From Cordia subcordata (lineage: Eukaryota > Streptophyta > Magnoliopsida > Boraginales > Cordiaceae), in the NCBI GenBank assembly GCA_028554755.1, contig JAPTOF010000014.1:6758001-6822000 (forward strand): a stretch of 64,000 bases of DNA, in the 5' to 3' direction. The notes beneath the pieces were generated by a model. It ran no database searches and was not told the DNA's origin. It saw only the letters and a program-made list of their open reading frames with translations. Below, in pieces: positions 35,396 through 46,986 of the stretch. Numbering within the stretch: position 1 is the first letter of the stretch; each line of letters opens with the position of its first letter. Both the position numbers and the translations under genes were made by a program.

Positions 35396-35555
35396 CTAGC
35401 TTTTTTATGTACTTTTTCTTGAAAAAATACTCTTTTTTTTTTAAAATAAGTGTTTGGAATAGTTTTTGGAAAAAATAAAAGTCTTTAAAAAAGTATTTTT
35501 TTCAAGTACTATAAAAGAGTATTTTTTTTTTTCATAAGCCAATTCTAATGGGCCC
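35396..35555. mobile_element. Degraded family-A MITE
   Basis: The right end is AGCCAATTCTAATGGGCCC before TTA (35556-35558); TTA also stands at 35393-35395. The left inverted repeat has largely decayed (CTAGCTTTTTTATG). Confidence 0.5.
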
Positions 35556-35963
35556 TTAGAACTTTTAGGAAAATTTTAAATGGATGAACATGATATTATG
35601 TGTCTAATTACTCAAACCTTCTAAAAGGTAATTTGATTTTTTGTATAAAAGAAAAAATTGTTGTCATGTTCATATAAAAATGATAAAGAATTTTTTCTAT
35701 TCAGATGAGTCCAACTTTCATAAATTAATTAACTTTCTTTTACATATCTTACTTTTGTTTTTACTGAATAGTGTCTTTACTAAATAGTGTTTTTATACGT
35801 TGTTATAATAAAATTATTTAATATTATTGATCCTCTTAATTAAGTTTGACCTCTAATTTAAAGTTTTTGTTTTGCCCCAGCATCTAACATAAAAAAATAA
35901 TGGAGCTAACTTTTTTTTTTTTGGTTTTTTTTTTCCACTCCTGACTGTGGTTTTGGTAGATTC

Positions 35964-36230
35964 TGTTAGAGTTACCATCTCATCTAAAAGCTTAAGTTTA
36001 TAAAGAAGATATTGGTTTATTAATTTATTTTGTAAAGACGCCCCTCATGTGTAGCGTAATTTGTTTAGAGCTTGTACGTGAACAATTTAATTAAATGGGT
36101 GACGGTAAGAATCAAACCTGTGCCGTTTGACTTTTAGGTTCTGATGCCATGTTAGAGTTACTATCTCGTTTAAAAGTTCAAACTTATAAAAAAATATTAA
36201 TTTATTAATTTATTTTATTAACAAATTCTC
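35964..36230 (-). mobile_element. TRIM-like miniature LTR element
   Basis: Two direct repeats of about 70-80 bp start TGTTAGAGTTAC at 35964 and 36150. Just before the second is ggttctgatgcca, the complement of a Met-tRNA-type primer site (TGGCATCAGAACC on the minus strand). A purine tract on the minus strand (GAGGGGCG, about 36040-36047) lies next to the first. Only about 110 bp separates the repeats. This is the layout of a TRIM element on the minus strand. The outer end and target duplication are not resolved. Confidence 0.55.
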
Positions 36231-37377
36231 TAATTTCTCTCCATCCACACATGATTAATGACAACCTCAAAAAGAAGTTTGATCACTTGAGATTCCAGAG
36301 ACATCCTATCGCATGTTTATTTAATCGAGAAAGTAGAATCCTAACTATAGAGCCAATGTGGTCCAACAGTTGTCTTTACCCCTTTCCTTTAGGGTCTACA
36401 CGCGACAATTAAAGAAAAAGGTTGTCTGTATTCTCAAAACAAGGATGACAAAAAAACAAACGACGGATCCACACTAACACCCCAGGATACCATCCTCGTT
36501 TGGTGCATGCTTGTCAACCTAACAACGACAGCATGCTTCCCCCGAATGGTATCCGTAGCAAAGTAACGCAATTATTGAACAAGCACCAAGCAGCCTTGTG
36601 TTCGCTCGTGTTGAACCCTTTTTCTCCAGCATATCCGTAAAAGCTTCGTCATTGATCTGGAGCAATATTATTGGCTCGTTTAAATTAATTTTTTTTATAT
36701 AAAAAATATTTTTAATAAGTACTTGGATTGGCGTCGGAAGAAAGTTGAGGCTTTTAGAAAGCTGAAATTTGAGCTTTTTAAAAGAATTTTTTTTTATCAA
36801 AGACCCAGTGGTCAAAGTGATATATCTCTCACTTTTAGTGTGAGTAAGTCCAGAGATCAATTTTCCCTAGATATATGTTGTAATCGGCCTTTAGCTTCTC
36901 TTGAAGTGAAAAAATAAAAGAAAGATTTTTGAAAAAAAAATTATACAAAAGAGCATCTATTTCTTTCAATAGTTGATCTGAACAAGCGTCATACAAAGAT
37001 AACCAGGAAATGCTTAGGCACACACTAATCCATATTTTATGTAGCATATAAAGCTCGTTTGCATTAACTTTTTAAAAAATATTTCGGTTAACAATTTTTC
37101 AAAAACTGCTTCTTGTGATGTTACAGTTCCTGGCTTCTATAATAAGTTGAATTAGATTTTTTTATTTTAATTTTTTTAAAAGTCAAACCAAATATATATA
37201 ACCAAAAAGTATTTTTCATGAAAGAAAACCAATTCCCAAAAAAAGAAAAAAGAAAAGAAACTGCTCTTAGGCCTAACATTACCTCAACAACTAATTTGCC
37301 TCTTTTTTTCAGCCCATAATTATAGAGATGGATCGCTGCCTCCCTTTTTTTGGTTATAAGACCCATTAATCCAATTC
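36231..37377. other. Spacer upstream of the CwfJ-like gene
   Basis: It holds two family-A end fragments (ggctcgtttaaattaa at about 36673 and agctcgtttgcattaact at about 37051). The 113-codon minus frame at 36519-36860 matches nothing I know. Confidence 0.45.
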
Positions 37378-37449
37378 GGCCCACCAGGCCCACCAGGCCT
37401 CTCTCACTTCATCTCTCCCGCCTCTCTCTCTCTCTCTCTACACAACACT
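37378..37449 (+). promoter_or_regulatory. Site II-type GGCCCA cluster and pyrimidine-rich leader of the CwfJ-like gene
   Basis: GGCCCA occurs at 37378-37383 and 37387-37392, followed by a GGCCTC and a (TC)n leader ending just before the ATG. GGCCCA/TGGGCC (site II) elements bind TCP factors and mark promoters of housekeeping and proliferation genes in plants. No TATA box is obvious. Confidence 0.6.
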
Positions 37450-37550
37450 ATGGCTCTACCAAGAATCCTCCTTTGCGGTGACGTCCTCGGCCGTCTCAAC
37501 CAGCTCTTCAAACGCGTCTCCTCAGTATATCTCTCTCCATCTCTGCATAC

Positions 37551-37587
<37 letters not shown>

Positions 37588-40500
37588 CATACTCTAGGGT
37601 TTAATATTTTAGCTAATTTTAAATAAGTGCTTTTGTTAATTTTCTTTTGCAGGTGAATAAAGCGGCGGGACCATTCGATGCGCTGCTATGCGTGGGGCAG
37701 TTCTTTCCAGACACGCCGGAGCGGCTCGAGGAGTTCAACGACTACATTGAAGGGCGGTCGGCTTTCCCCATTCCGACATACTTCATCGGCGATTACGGTA
37801 TTGGCGCGCCGAAGATTCTCTCGGCGGCTTCGAAGACCGCTGGCAATCAAGGGTTCAAGATGGATGGCTTGAGAGTCTGTGAGAATCTTTACTGGTTAAA
37901 AGGCAGTGGAAAGTTCACTCTCCATGGTACACTTACTAAAAACCCTTATTACATTGTATTATTTTATTCAATTTTGATTCATGTAAAAAATTAATGATTT
38001 AGCTTTGGTCGAGTTAAAAAGAAGTATAGTTGACAAGAAAAACAGGATTTTTTTTTTTTTTGGGGGGCTTGATAAATTAGGAAGCTTTAGTTAGGTGGTA
38101 AATTGCAATTTGCTCCCCCCATGACTCGAATGCCAAAGGCTTTGGGTTACCCGATATCAATTGACTTAAGGCTTTCCTTCTCAGTTTTGCATTGATATGT
38201 TTGTAATTTGGCCAAAAATTGGGAAAAAGGTTTTGCTGAGTTATGCCCTTTGAATACGAGTACAAATATAGTGCTGTATAGCTGTGAATCAAGTCATGCT
38301 TAACGTATGTGTAAAATGATGCACAAGTAGGATACTTGAAGGTTAGATGATGGTGAAGAAATGCTAATAGTTGTCAGTAATTTACCATTGTGAGTGAGTT
38401 GGAACGTTTTTGAGGCATAGTGGTAATACTAAAGGACCAATTTGTGGAAATTTAGAATTCAAGGATGTAAAATTGGAATCTTGAAATTTAGTAAAAGTGG
38501 CTCCTAGTGAAATATTTGAGCACATCAGAAAAAGGATAGCTAAGTGGATATGATAGTTGTCAGATTATGAATTGTGGTTTTAATTGTTTAAATGGAAAAG
38601 CGTCATAGTTAACTGACTGGAAGGAAAACCATGTAAATAGATGATGGTGATTTACATGCTTACAGTCCAAAGTTTATGCATAATAGGTGATTAATTATAC
38701 TTGTATCTAGGGTTATCTGTGGCATACTTGTCTGGTAGACAATCTGGGAGTGGTCCACAATTTGGAACATATAGTCAAGATGATGTTGATGCACTGAGAG
38801 CATTAGCTGAAGAGCCGGGAGTCGTGGACATATTCTTGACATATCCTTTTTACTGTTCCACATAATATTGTCCCTCCAACACTCTATGCTTTGTATCTAC
38901 CCACGTTTAGCTGATGTGCAAGTTGTAGTTTGCTTCATTTTCTTAACTGGATATAACAAATGAATGGCCAAAGGGGGTCACAAACAGAGCTGCTGCATCT
39001 GATATTCCATCAGGAATCTCTGATTCGTCTGGTTCTGATTTCACAGTATCAGAATTAGTATCAGAAATCAAGCCCAGGTAAGTGATAATTTTGAGTATTA
39101 AATGAAATAATTTATTGCACCGAATTCAGTGCGATTTGGATTATGTTGAATTTGGTCAAAGAATTTGATGTTTAGGTGGAGTTTGTACGAAGAAAAGAAG
39201 GGGAAGGCATTTGTCCTTGAGACCGCACCTTTATGCATGTTTGGGTCATTTGGAAAGAAAGAAGGCATTTAAAAGGGAGGGGAAGAGTTTTCATGACTTG
39301 TAGAGAGAATTTCTTAATACCTCCATTCTTTGGACAAGGAAGTTGACCCTGTTATGTTGTTTTTTAATTTTTTTTTCAATGATATACATGAGTGTACAGT
39401 GACATGAAATAGCTTAGACATATCTCTTTCTCGCTACCTTTTCTAAATGATTCTGGACCCTCTTGGTCCTTTCTAACATAAATTTACGTATCAAAAAATA
39501 GAAGTTGTTTTGCCATTGTCATGGCCTACTTCAAAATTTACCTCTCGGGAAAAAAATGTCAAGGCCTTTAAAATTTACGATGTCGGTTTTATGTTTGTTG
39601 ATAATGATCATATGAATCCAATCTTAAAGATAGTTTAAGGTGTGCTAAGAGATAAAATGACATCATAAGTGTTTCTCTGTTTGCCATTTGATTGTTCCCA
39701 AATTTCTTAGACAAAGCTTCTAAATCTCTTGCTTTAATCTCTATCCTTTCTATGCAATTTCCCTGAAAAGCATATATGAAGATCCTGGGAAGTTTATTGT
39801 TAATTTTGACAAGTTAAAGTTTTTGGACCAGAGGTTTCAGTTTTCAACGGAAGTTTCATTGATGAATTATTATTGAGACTTGGAGAAATTCTAGAAAGCC
39901 ATGATGAATGGAATCATGTGAAATAGCAGTTAAATATTTCCTTAGTAGATTGCTTACAGTGAGTCATGTGGCCATATTAAACTTGGGGAGATTAAGAAAG
40001 CTGAGTAATCTATTATGCTGACGGATTATAACAGCTATGAAAGAGAAAGCTGTTTGGGTTTTAATTTTGTATTCTTGTCGGCCATTGTAGGAGAAAGCAA
40101 TTAAGAGTGTGGATGACACTTGCTGGCGGTTTTAGCTGTTAGACTCGAGCACCCTTGTGTATATCAACCAGTTGGTTAACCATTTGTTTTACTGCAGGTA
40201 CCACATAGCAGGAACTATGGGTGTGTATTATGATCGCGTGCCATATGCCAATACTGATGCTTCACATGTGACTCGCTTTTTAGGTCTGGCTCCTGTTGGA
40301 AACAAAGATAAGCAGGTCTGCTTTACTTGCCTGTATTATCTGTAAAAACTTTTGATCTGGATGCTGTTTTGCAACTTTTAATGTCTAAATCTTCTTTTCT
40401 TTTTGTGTTTTTTGACTAGCGTGTCATTTTCTTTATCGTATCTCTCTAGCTTGTGGGCCGTTATATAAATATATTTACCCAGATACATAGATACACACTT

Positions 40501-40829
40501 CAAATTAGGTGGAAGATTTGAATTGGAAGCTGCTTAGGTGCGAGTATCTTATCTCAACGTGGTGTGTGTCATTCTAGGCTTATATTTCTCTAAGAGCAGC
40601 GGACTTCCCTGATTTAGTGAAGTGATCCATACACACAATTTCCTATTTGTACCTGGTTTTGATTATTATGCTAAACTCAAATACTTAGAAGGCAATGTTG
40701 TATCTATCCCAAGGCTTTTGTATGCACCATCACATGCATGCACACTTTATGGTCTTGAATGGATGACATGGACATATGTACAGCTAGCACAGTCTTGGTT
40801 GTCCATGCTCACATGGCGAGTAGATGTTT

Positions 40830-40877
<48 letters not shown>

Positions 40878-43800
40878 CCTTGATGGGTCTCATGTTATAC
40901 AATCGCTTTATTTTCAGAACTACCAATGCATCATTGACAACAATCATTCGTAAATATATTCCCCATTTGATTTATCAATCAATTATTCACAATATTAATA
41001 GCAAAAATTGCTCTTTCAAAACTTGTAGTTGCAATTGCCAATAGATAATAGTTTGACTAACAAATATATTAAAAAGATACACTATTTTTCTTTGCCTCAA
41101 TCAATGAAGAAATCTTTGTATGTCCATGCATTTAGAAAAGATTGATTTTTTCACCTTCACTATCTCTATACCTTTATTTTTCCTTTTTCTAATTACGCAA
41201 AGTAGTCAGTGGACTCTTTTTATTTGTTAAAACGTAATAGTTTATGGGTTCATCTTATTATATTAATGTTGTCAATTGTTAAACATATATCATATATACA
41301 TGCACTTTTTTGAGAAAAAAATTTGAGTGGGGTCAAGTGATCCCACTCCACAAGTGGTGCCATCCCTGTTGGGCTTCTTATTACCATCATACATGCAACC
41401 ACTTATACTTCATTCTTGCTCCTGCATGTCAGAAATTTCTTCATGCAATTTCTCCAACTCCAGCATCTGCTATGTCTGCCTCTGAGCTATGCCTGAAGCC
41501 ACCAAATACTACTTTATCTCCATATGTGGGTTCAGAGAAAACAGCTCCTAAAGATGGAACAGCAAAGAGGCATGGTCAAGATGTTTCAGATCCACAATAT
41601 TGGCGATATGATGCCTCCCAGAAGAGGCATAAACATGGAGACGCCGATGGCAATAAATTATGTTTTAAGTATGTATCTTCTGGGTCTTGTCCACGAGGGG
41701 ACAAATGCCACTTCCAGCATGATGAAGATGCAAGGGAACAATCTATGAGGGGTGTATGTTTTGATTTTCTTAACAAAGGAAGATGTGAGAGAGGTCCAGA
41801 TTGCAACTTTAAGCACAGTTTACAGGAAGAAAGTGAAAGCGGTTCAAACAGGGGATCTGGTTCTAGGGCTGCAAGCTCTAACAGGTATGGTCTCTGTTCA
41901 CATGGCAATCTTATTTCTTTCATTGGTCTGCTGAACCATCGATGCTCTTCATTCTTTGGATGACTTTTGCTCCTAATTTTCTTCGTAATATTTTTGGGGT
42001 TACTTTTGGGCGACTATAATGCATTTTGTCTAGGTATGGTTACAGTATGGTAATTAATCTGGTATTTCAGGTCAAAGGAATGCTGGTTTTGCTTGTCAAA
42101 CCCCAATATAGAGTCACATCTGGTCACTAGCATAGGGGAACATTACTACTGTGCCCTTCCTAAAGGACCCCTGGTACCACATCATTTGCTGATAATTCCC
42201 GTTGAACATGCGCCAAATACACTTTCTCTTCCGTCAGAATGTGAAATGGAGTTAGGCAGGTATCAGAGCAGTCTTAGGGCTTTCCTCAAGAATCAAGGGA
42301 AAGAAGTAGTTTTCTTCGAGTGGATATTCAAACGAGGAACTCATGCCAATCTCCAGGTATAAAAACTTGTCTTTCCTTTTTTCTTCTTTTAAGTTATATC
42401 CACTGTTGATGAAATTTTTGTATTTCAAAAATTCAACTGTCAATGTTTTACTGAATACTTTACCTAGTTTCTTATTTCTATCCTGCTTTTTTGGACATAA
42501 GGTTTTCTGGTCCAATATCTTCAAACCAATGGTGGGAGTATTAATTTTTCATGAGAAAGCTTTACGGTATTTTATTAAAATATGCCACTCTTTGAGGGGA
42601 TGTTATTATTTCACCGAAGTGCTAGCCTATACTTACGTGTATTTCTTGTTCATTTATGTTCAATCCTTTTAATCAGCTAAACAATTTTATTGTTCACCAT
42701 ATGCAGGCTGTTCCTATTCCCTCATCCAAGGCCTCTGCTGTTGGAAACATTTTTAACTTAGCTGCTGACAAGTTGGGTTTCAAGTTTGAGGTGCTTAAGA
42801 GTAAGCTTTCTTCACTACCACTGGATACCCATTGCTTACCAACTTGGTGCCTTTGGCATACCTCGGCCTTGATCTTCTTCCTGCAAACCCAAAAATAAAG
42901 CTGGACGGGCCACAAGGAGAACAAACTTTATTCTATTTAAAATCTGGCTGTCACTTTGCCTCCTTATTTGTCTGGATTGTACAATTTCCATGTTTATGCA
43001 TGGATATGAGATTTCCACATTGGTTCTGACTTTGTTTACTCAGTTCTGGCCTATCTGTATTGCAAGTCAGCTAAACCCACATTCTATTGACAACCATTCA
43101 CCTTATGTATTCTTATCTGTCATTTGTCTGCAGATGATGACCATTCTGAAAGGAGGAAAATGTTGCGGATGCAGTTTAATAAAGATTGCAGTTTATTTTA
43201 TGTGGAGCTCCCATCTGGTGTTATTTTGTTCCATGTTGTTGAGGAGAATGAGAAATTCCCTAGTCAGTTTGGTCGTGAGGTAAGATGCTAATACTATTAT
43301 ATTAAATCACCATGGTGAATGTACTAGCAAATTGCCACAAACGAGATAGGGCTAGTCGTAGACTAATGGTACTGGATTATGGTGAATGTACTAGCAAATT
43401 CACTCAAATGGGATACAACCATAATAGTACTGGTTGTTGTTTCACTTCATGTGTTTATAACAAGATAAAATCCTCTGCATCTACAAAAGATTTAATATAT
43501 TCCTTTTGTTATGATTCTGTTCACCAAATTGAATGGACTTGCAAATGATTATTATCAAAATATCTCGTGTGGTGGTTACATGTAAAGTGAAGCAGTCTGT
43601 TGGTGCAATATCCATGGAGGTTGCTAAATTATGGCTGCATGAAAGACCTCTATTTATTTCCTTTTCTGTTTTCCTTCTAGTGTAAAAACTTTGGATTATT
43701 AGGATTAGTTGATCTTTCTTATTGCAATTGTAGGTTTGTGGGCTCTACTTTTCTAATAACTTAAAGTAGATTCTTTACCTTTTCAATCTTGTCCTGCTAC

Positions 43801-44000
43801 TTATGCGGGGCAGACTCATAAATGATAATTGTAATTATTGTGGCATAAAATATTAACTAAACAAATTTTAGGTTTTGGCGGGCTTGTTGAACATGGCAGA
43901 TAGAGCGGACTGGAGAAATTGTAAGCTCAGCAAAGAAGAAGAGATCAAAATGGCAGAAAGTTTTAAGAATCAATTTGAAGAATATGATCCCAATAGGTGA
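37450..44000 (+). CDS. C3H64: CwfJ/Cwf19-like protein with two CCCH zinc fingers (C3H64-type)
   Basis: Exons: 37450-37524, 37653-37926, 38711-38840, 38958-39077, 40198-40315, 41433-41884, 42071-42356, 42707-42800, 43134-43279, 43872-44000; all joins keep frame and give 607 aa. Residues 1 to about 235 are the metallophosphatase-like N-terminus of Cwf19/Drn1 (LCGDVLGRLNQLFKRV; FLTNEWPKGVTNR). Two fingers follow, C316-C325-C331-H335 and C348-C357-C363-H367, both CX8CX5CX3H. From residue 394 comes the CwfJ HIT-like domain (CWFC; PLVPHHLLIIPVEH), then the second CwfJ C-terminal domain. Relatives act with the lariat-debranching enzyme in the nucleus during intron turnover. Intron 3 (38841-38957) looks U12-type AT-AC; the others are GT-AG. 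The start is the first ATG after the TC-rich leader. Plant orthologues are named zinc finger CCCH protein 64/59. Confidence 0.93.
38841..38957 (+). other. U12-type AT-AC intron
   Basis: The 5' splice site reads ATATCCTTTT, the AT-AC minor-class consensus. The 3' end is ...ATAAC, and TTCTTAAC (branch A at about 38946) sits 11 nt upstream. Splicing here, and only here, joins FLT to NEWPKG in frame. The 117-nt length and branch spacing suit the minor spliceosome. Confidence 0.9.
40833..40874. repeat. (AT)n microsatellite in intron 5 of the CwfJ-like gene
   Basis: An uninterrupted run of about 21 AT units. It makes spurious YI-repeat frames that are not coding. Confidence 0.9.
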
Positions 44001-45972
44001 TTTAACAGCAAAGGTATTGTGCATCAGCCTGACGTTGTTATTATCTTTGTATCACGTTTCATAGATTTTACTCACCATCTCCAGTCAATGCTAACCTTGG
44101 CTTTTTTTTTTTTTTTTTTTAATTACATTATTGGTAGCTGTTCTTGGAAATTATACATGAGCTCACTCAATATAATTTCTGTTTTTGGTCTGCAGCTGCT
44201 AGTTAGCAATACCACATTCTTGCGAAGGGGACTGGGGAGAAAGCTAGGTAGACGGCTTCTATATGGATGGTCCCTTCTGCAGCTTTAAGCTGCCAGTGAG
44301 TTTAGCTTCTGAAGTTGTCTGGAATATAGCTGGGGCAGTCTTTCAATTGTTATGGAATTCTATATGCATTACAGAAGTATAACCAGACCTTCACATGGTT
44401 CCAGCTACACGAGTGGTGAGGTACCTGTATCAGAAATAACCTTTTTCCTCCGGATGGTGCATTTCCTCCTTGCTGCTTGTACAGTTGAAAGGAAAAAAGT
44501 TGACTTGTTGATACTATGAAACACGCCGAGTGATCCACTCTAATTTAACCGTATGCTATCTCTTCTCGATTTTGTATTTTTTGATAGTTAGCATTCTACA
44601 CTGAATGTAGGAACTTGTGAGTTTAATCATCATCTTTGCTCGTCCAATACTTAATTTATTGATCAACCATTAGCCGTGCTATGTTTGTCTGTAAACCCAG
44701 ACTATCTCATGATCATGCTTTTGGAACCACAAGTACTTTCCTTTGTCTTCTCTTTCTTTTAACTGAGCACGGACGTACATAAAACTGTTCTTTTGAATAT
44801 AAGCATGCTATTTGCTTTCTGATACGAGTAAGCAGACACAGAAGCATGCGCTAGTCACTACATTCTGTATCAAGGAATGCTTTAAGGTTGAAAGCTGATT
44901 TGAACATGGGCAAGACTCGCCAGGGATTTGTATCGGATTCACCACACGGCTAGGAACTAATGATTGGCTCTGTCTGCAAAGATTTTGTATTTGTTTATAA
45001 TGATCAAATTATATCAGAAGATATAATTTTAGTCCTCTGGACATTCTAATTGGTGGAATAACAGCGAGTGACAGATTCAAGCAATTTGGTGTTCCTTCGT
45101 GAACACTTGCCCCCTCCGTGTTTGTTCTTTTCTCCACTTGCTTGGTTTTTTGAGTGAAGATATGTTTGGTGACGAGTGAAACTTAACGGTTGTGAACTGT
45201 CAAGAGTTAACGTTTTATTACATGTGTATTATCAGCTCATAATTAGATTTAATCTATAAACTTTTTTTTTTCTTTTTATCATTATGATGAAAAATGATTA
45301 TTCCCAAGTAGTGACTCTATCGCTACTTAAAAGTGATAATTATTGAACTGAGAGACAGTAGAAGACAAAGTAAAAAGTTCGTCTTTTAATCAAGATGCAC
45401 AATGATGAAAAACAGCACCAATTGCTTCTAGATAGGGTCAGTGTTAACTATTGTAAATAAATAAATGAATAACATCACAAAGGTCTAGCTGATTTAAAGA
45501 TAAAAAGAAGCATCATATTCATCTTTCAACTTAAAAAGAAAAAGAGAAGAATTCCGACAAAAAAAAAAAGAAAAAAGAGAAGAATAGTGGTTCTTTGCAC
45601 ATGGTCGTGTCAGACGTGTACCGTAAGCCTTTCCGGGTTACGCGTAACTGACATGGTCCTTCAGATCTCATTTGTTCAATTCAGACCTTATTCACTTCTC
45701 GTTATTACGAAAATAAAGTGTTTAAAAGTTTTTTTTTTTTTTTTGGGGCGGGGGGGGGGGGGCGGTTCAAGTGTATCCGTGCTTCGATAATTGTCAAAAA
45801 TGTCAAAAAAGAAAGGAAAGATCCTTTCTTGCTTCACGTGGGTCCATTTCCATTCTATCTCGTGAAATGTTACATAAGGGATGATTTCTTTGTCATCTTA
45901 TAATGCTTATTCTTAGAGCAAAATAATCGTTCATGAGAATGAAACGCAGCATCCTATGACTCAATAGGTCAC
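44001..45972. other. 3' UTR of the CwfJ-like gene and spacer
   Basis: The 3' UTR likely runs several hundred bases past the stop. Beyond it no gene is visible. A G-run (45750-45762, followed by cggtt) repeats the pattern seen near 25751-25804. Confidence 0.45.
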
Positions 45973-45975
45973 TAA

Positions 45976-46200
45976 GGGCTTATTTGGATTGATTTTTTTT
46001 AAAAATATTTTTTTAATAAATTTTGAAAAATAATTTTTTTAAAAAAGTTAAAAATTTTAATTTTTAAAAAAAGTTATATTTGAGCCTTTTTTTTTTAGAG
46101 TTTTAATTTTTTTAAAAGCTAAATTTAATAGTTATTACAAATTTAATATAATTTTTTTTTAAAAAATATTTTTAAAAAAAACACCAATCTAAACACACCA
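45976..46200. mobile_element. Family-A MITE, 225 bp
   Basis: The left end is GGGCTTATTTGGATTG; the right end in reverse complement is TGGTGTGTTTAGATTGG. TAA flanks it at 45973-45975 and 46201-46203. Confidence 0.85.
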
Positions 46201-46762
46201 TAATACTCGTGCTTTTTCTTAAGCCTCCAATTATGAACTTTTTGAAAATATATTGAAATATCCCGAGCTTATTTTATGCTCGTGATTCTTCATTTTCATT
46301 ATTGTTTCTGATCACGTGGACACAGAGATTCGAATGATTCTCATTTCTAAGATTTTATAATGGTTTTCATGATGATGTTATTTGGGGGAGCATTTGGACC
46401 GTCGATCTAAGTGGAGAGCATGTGAGCCATCACTTGTCGTATTCTGCCCTCGATCTTGTTTCTTTCCGCACTTTTTTTTTTTTTCCTGTTGTCGGTGTTT
46501 CTTTCCTCACTTCTCTCTCTCACCACACACATTCTCCTGCATAGGTATTATCTTAATTGAATCCTTTTAAAATTATTTAGTTGAACCCTCTTAATTAGTT
46601 TATAAAAGTCGTGAAAAACAAAACCTATTTAATTAAAAATATTAAAATTCATATGGATAGATGTCACAGTGTCACGTGTACCATTAAGAGATGGTCACTC
46701 TTGACATTTAGAATAGGGCACAGAGCTAGTGGTCTACTTTCGAAGCACCTCAAGAATAATAA

Positions 46763-46983
46763 GGCCCGTTTAGATTGACTTTTTTTAAAAGTATTTTTTT
46801 AATAATTTTTAAAAAATATTTTTTTTGAGAAATTGAAATTTTTTACTTCTAAAAAAATTATATTTGAAATTTTTTTAGAGTTTTGATTTTTTTAAAAACC
46901 AAACAAAATAGTTACTGTAAATTTAATATAAATTTTTTTTTAAAAAAATACTTATTTCTTTAAAAAAAAAAAAAGTCAATGCC
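46763..46983. mobile_element. Family-A MITE, 221 bp
   Basis: The left end is GGCCCGTTTAGATTGAC. The right end keeps only GTCAATGCC before TAA, so it has a small deletion. TAA duplications are at 46760-46762 and 46984-46986. It lies about 560 bp from the previous copy in the same orientation. Confidence 0.75.
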
Positions 46984-46986
46984 TAA

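Noticed and set aside
36519..36860. 113-codon minus-strand frame with a Cys-rich end
   Set aside because: No recognisable domain, overlaps a family-A MITE end fragment, and has no promoter or splice context; most likely chance.
40622..41044. 140-codon frame containing a YI repeat
   Set aside because: Lies in intron 5 of the CwfJ-like gene and is created by an (AT)n microsatellite.
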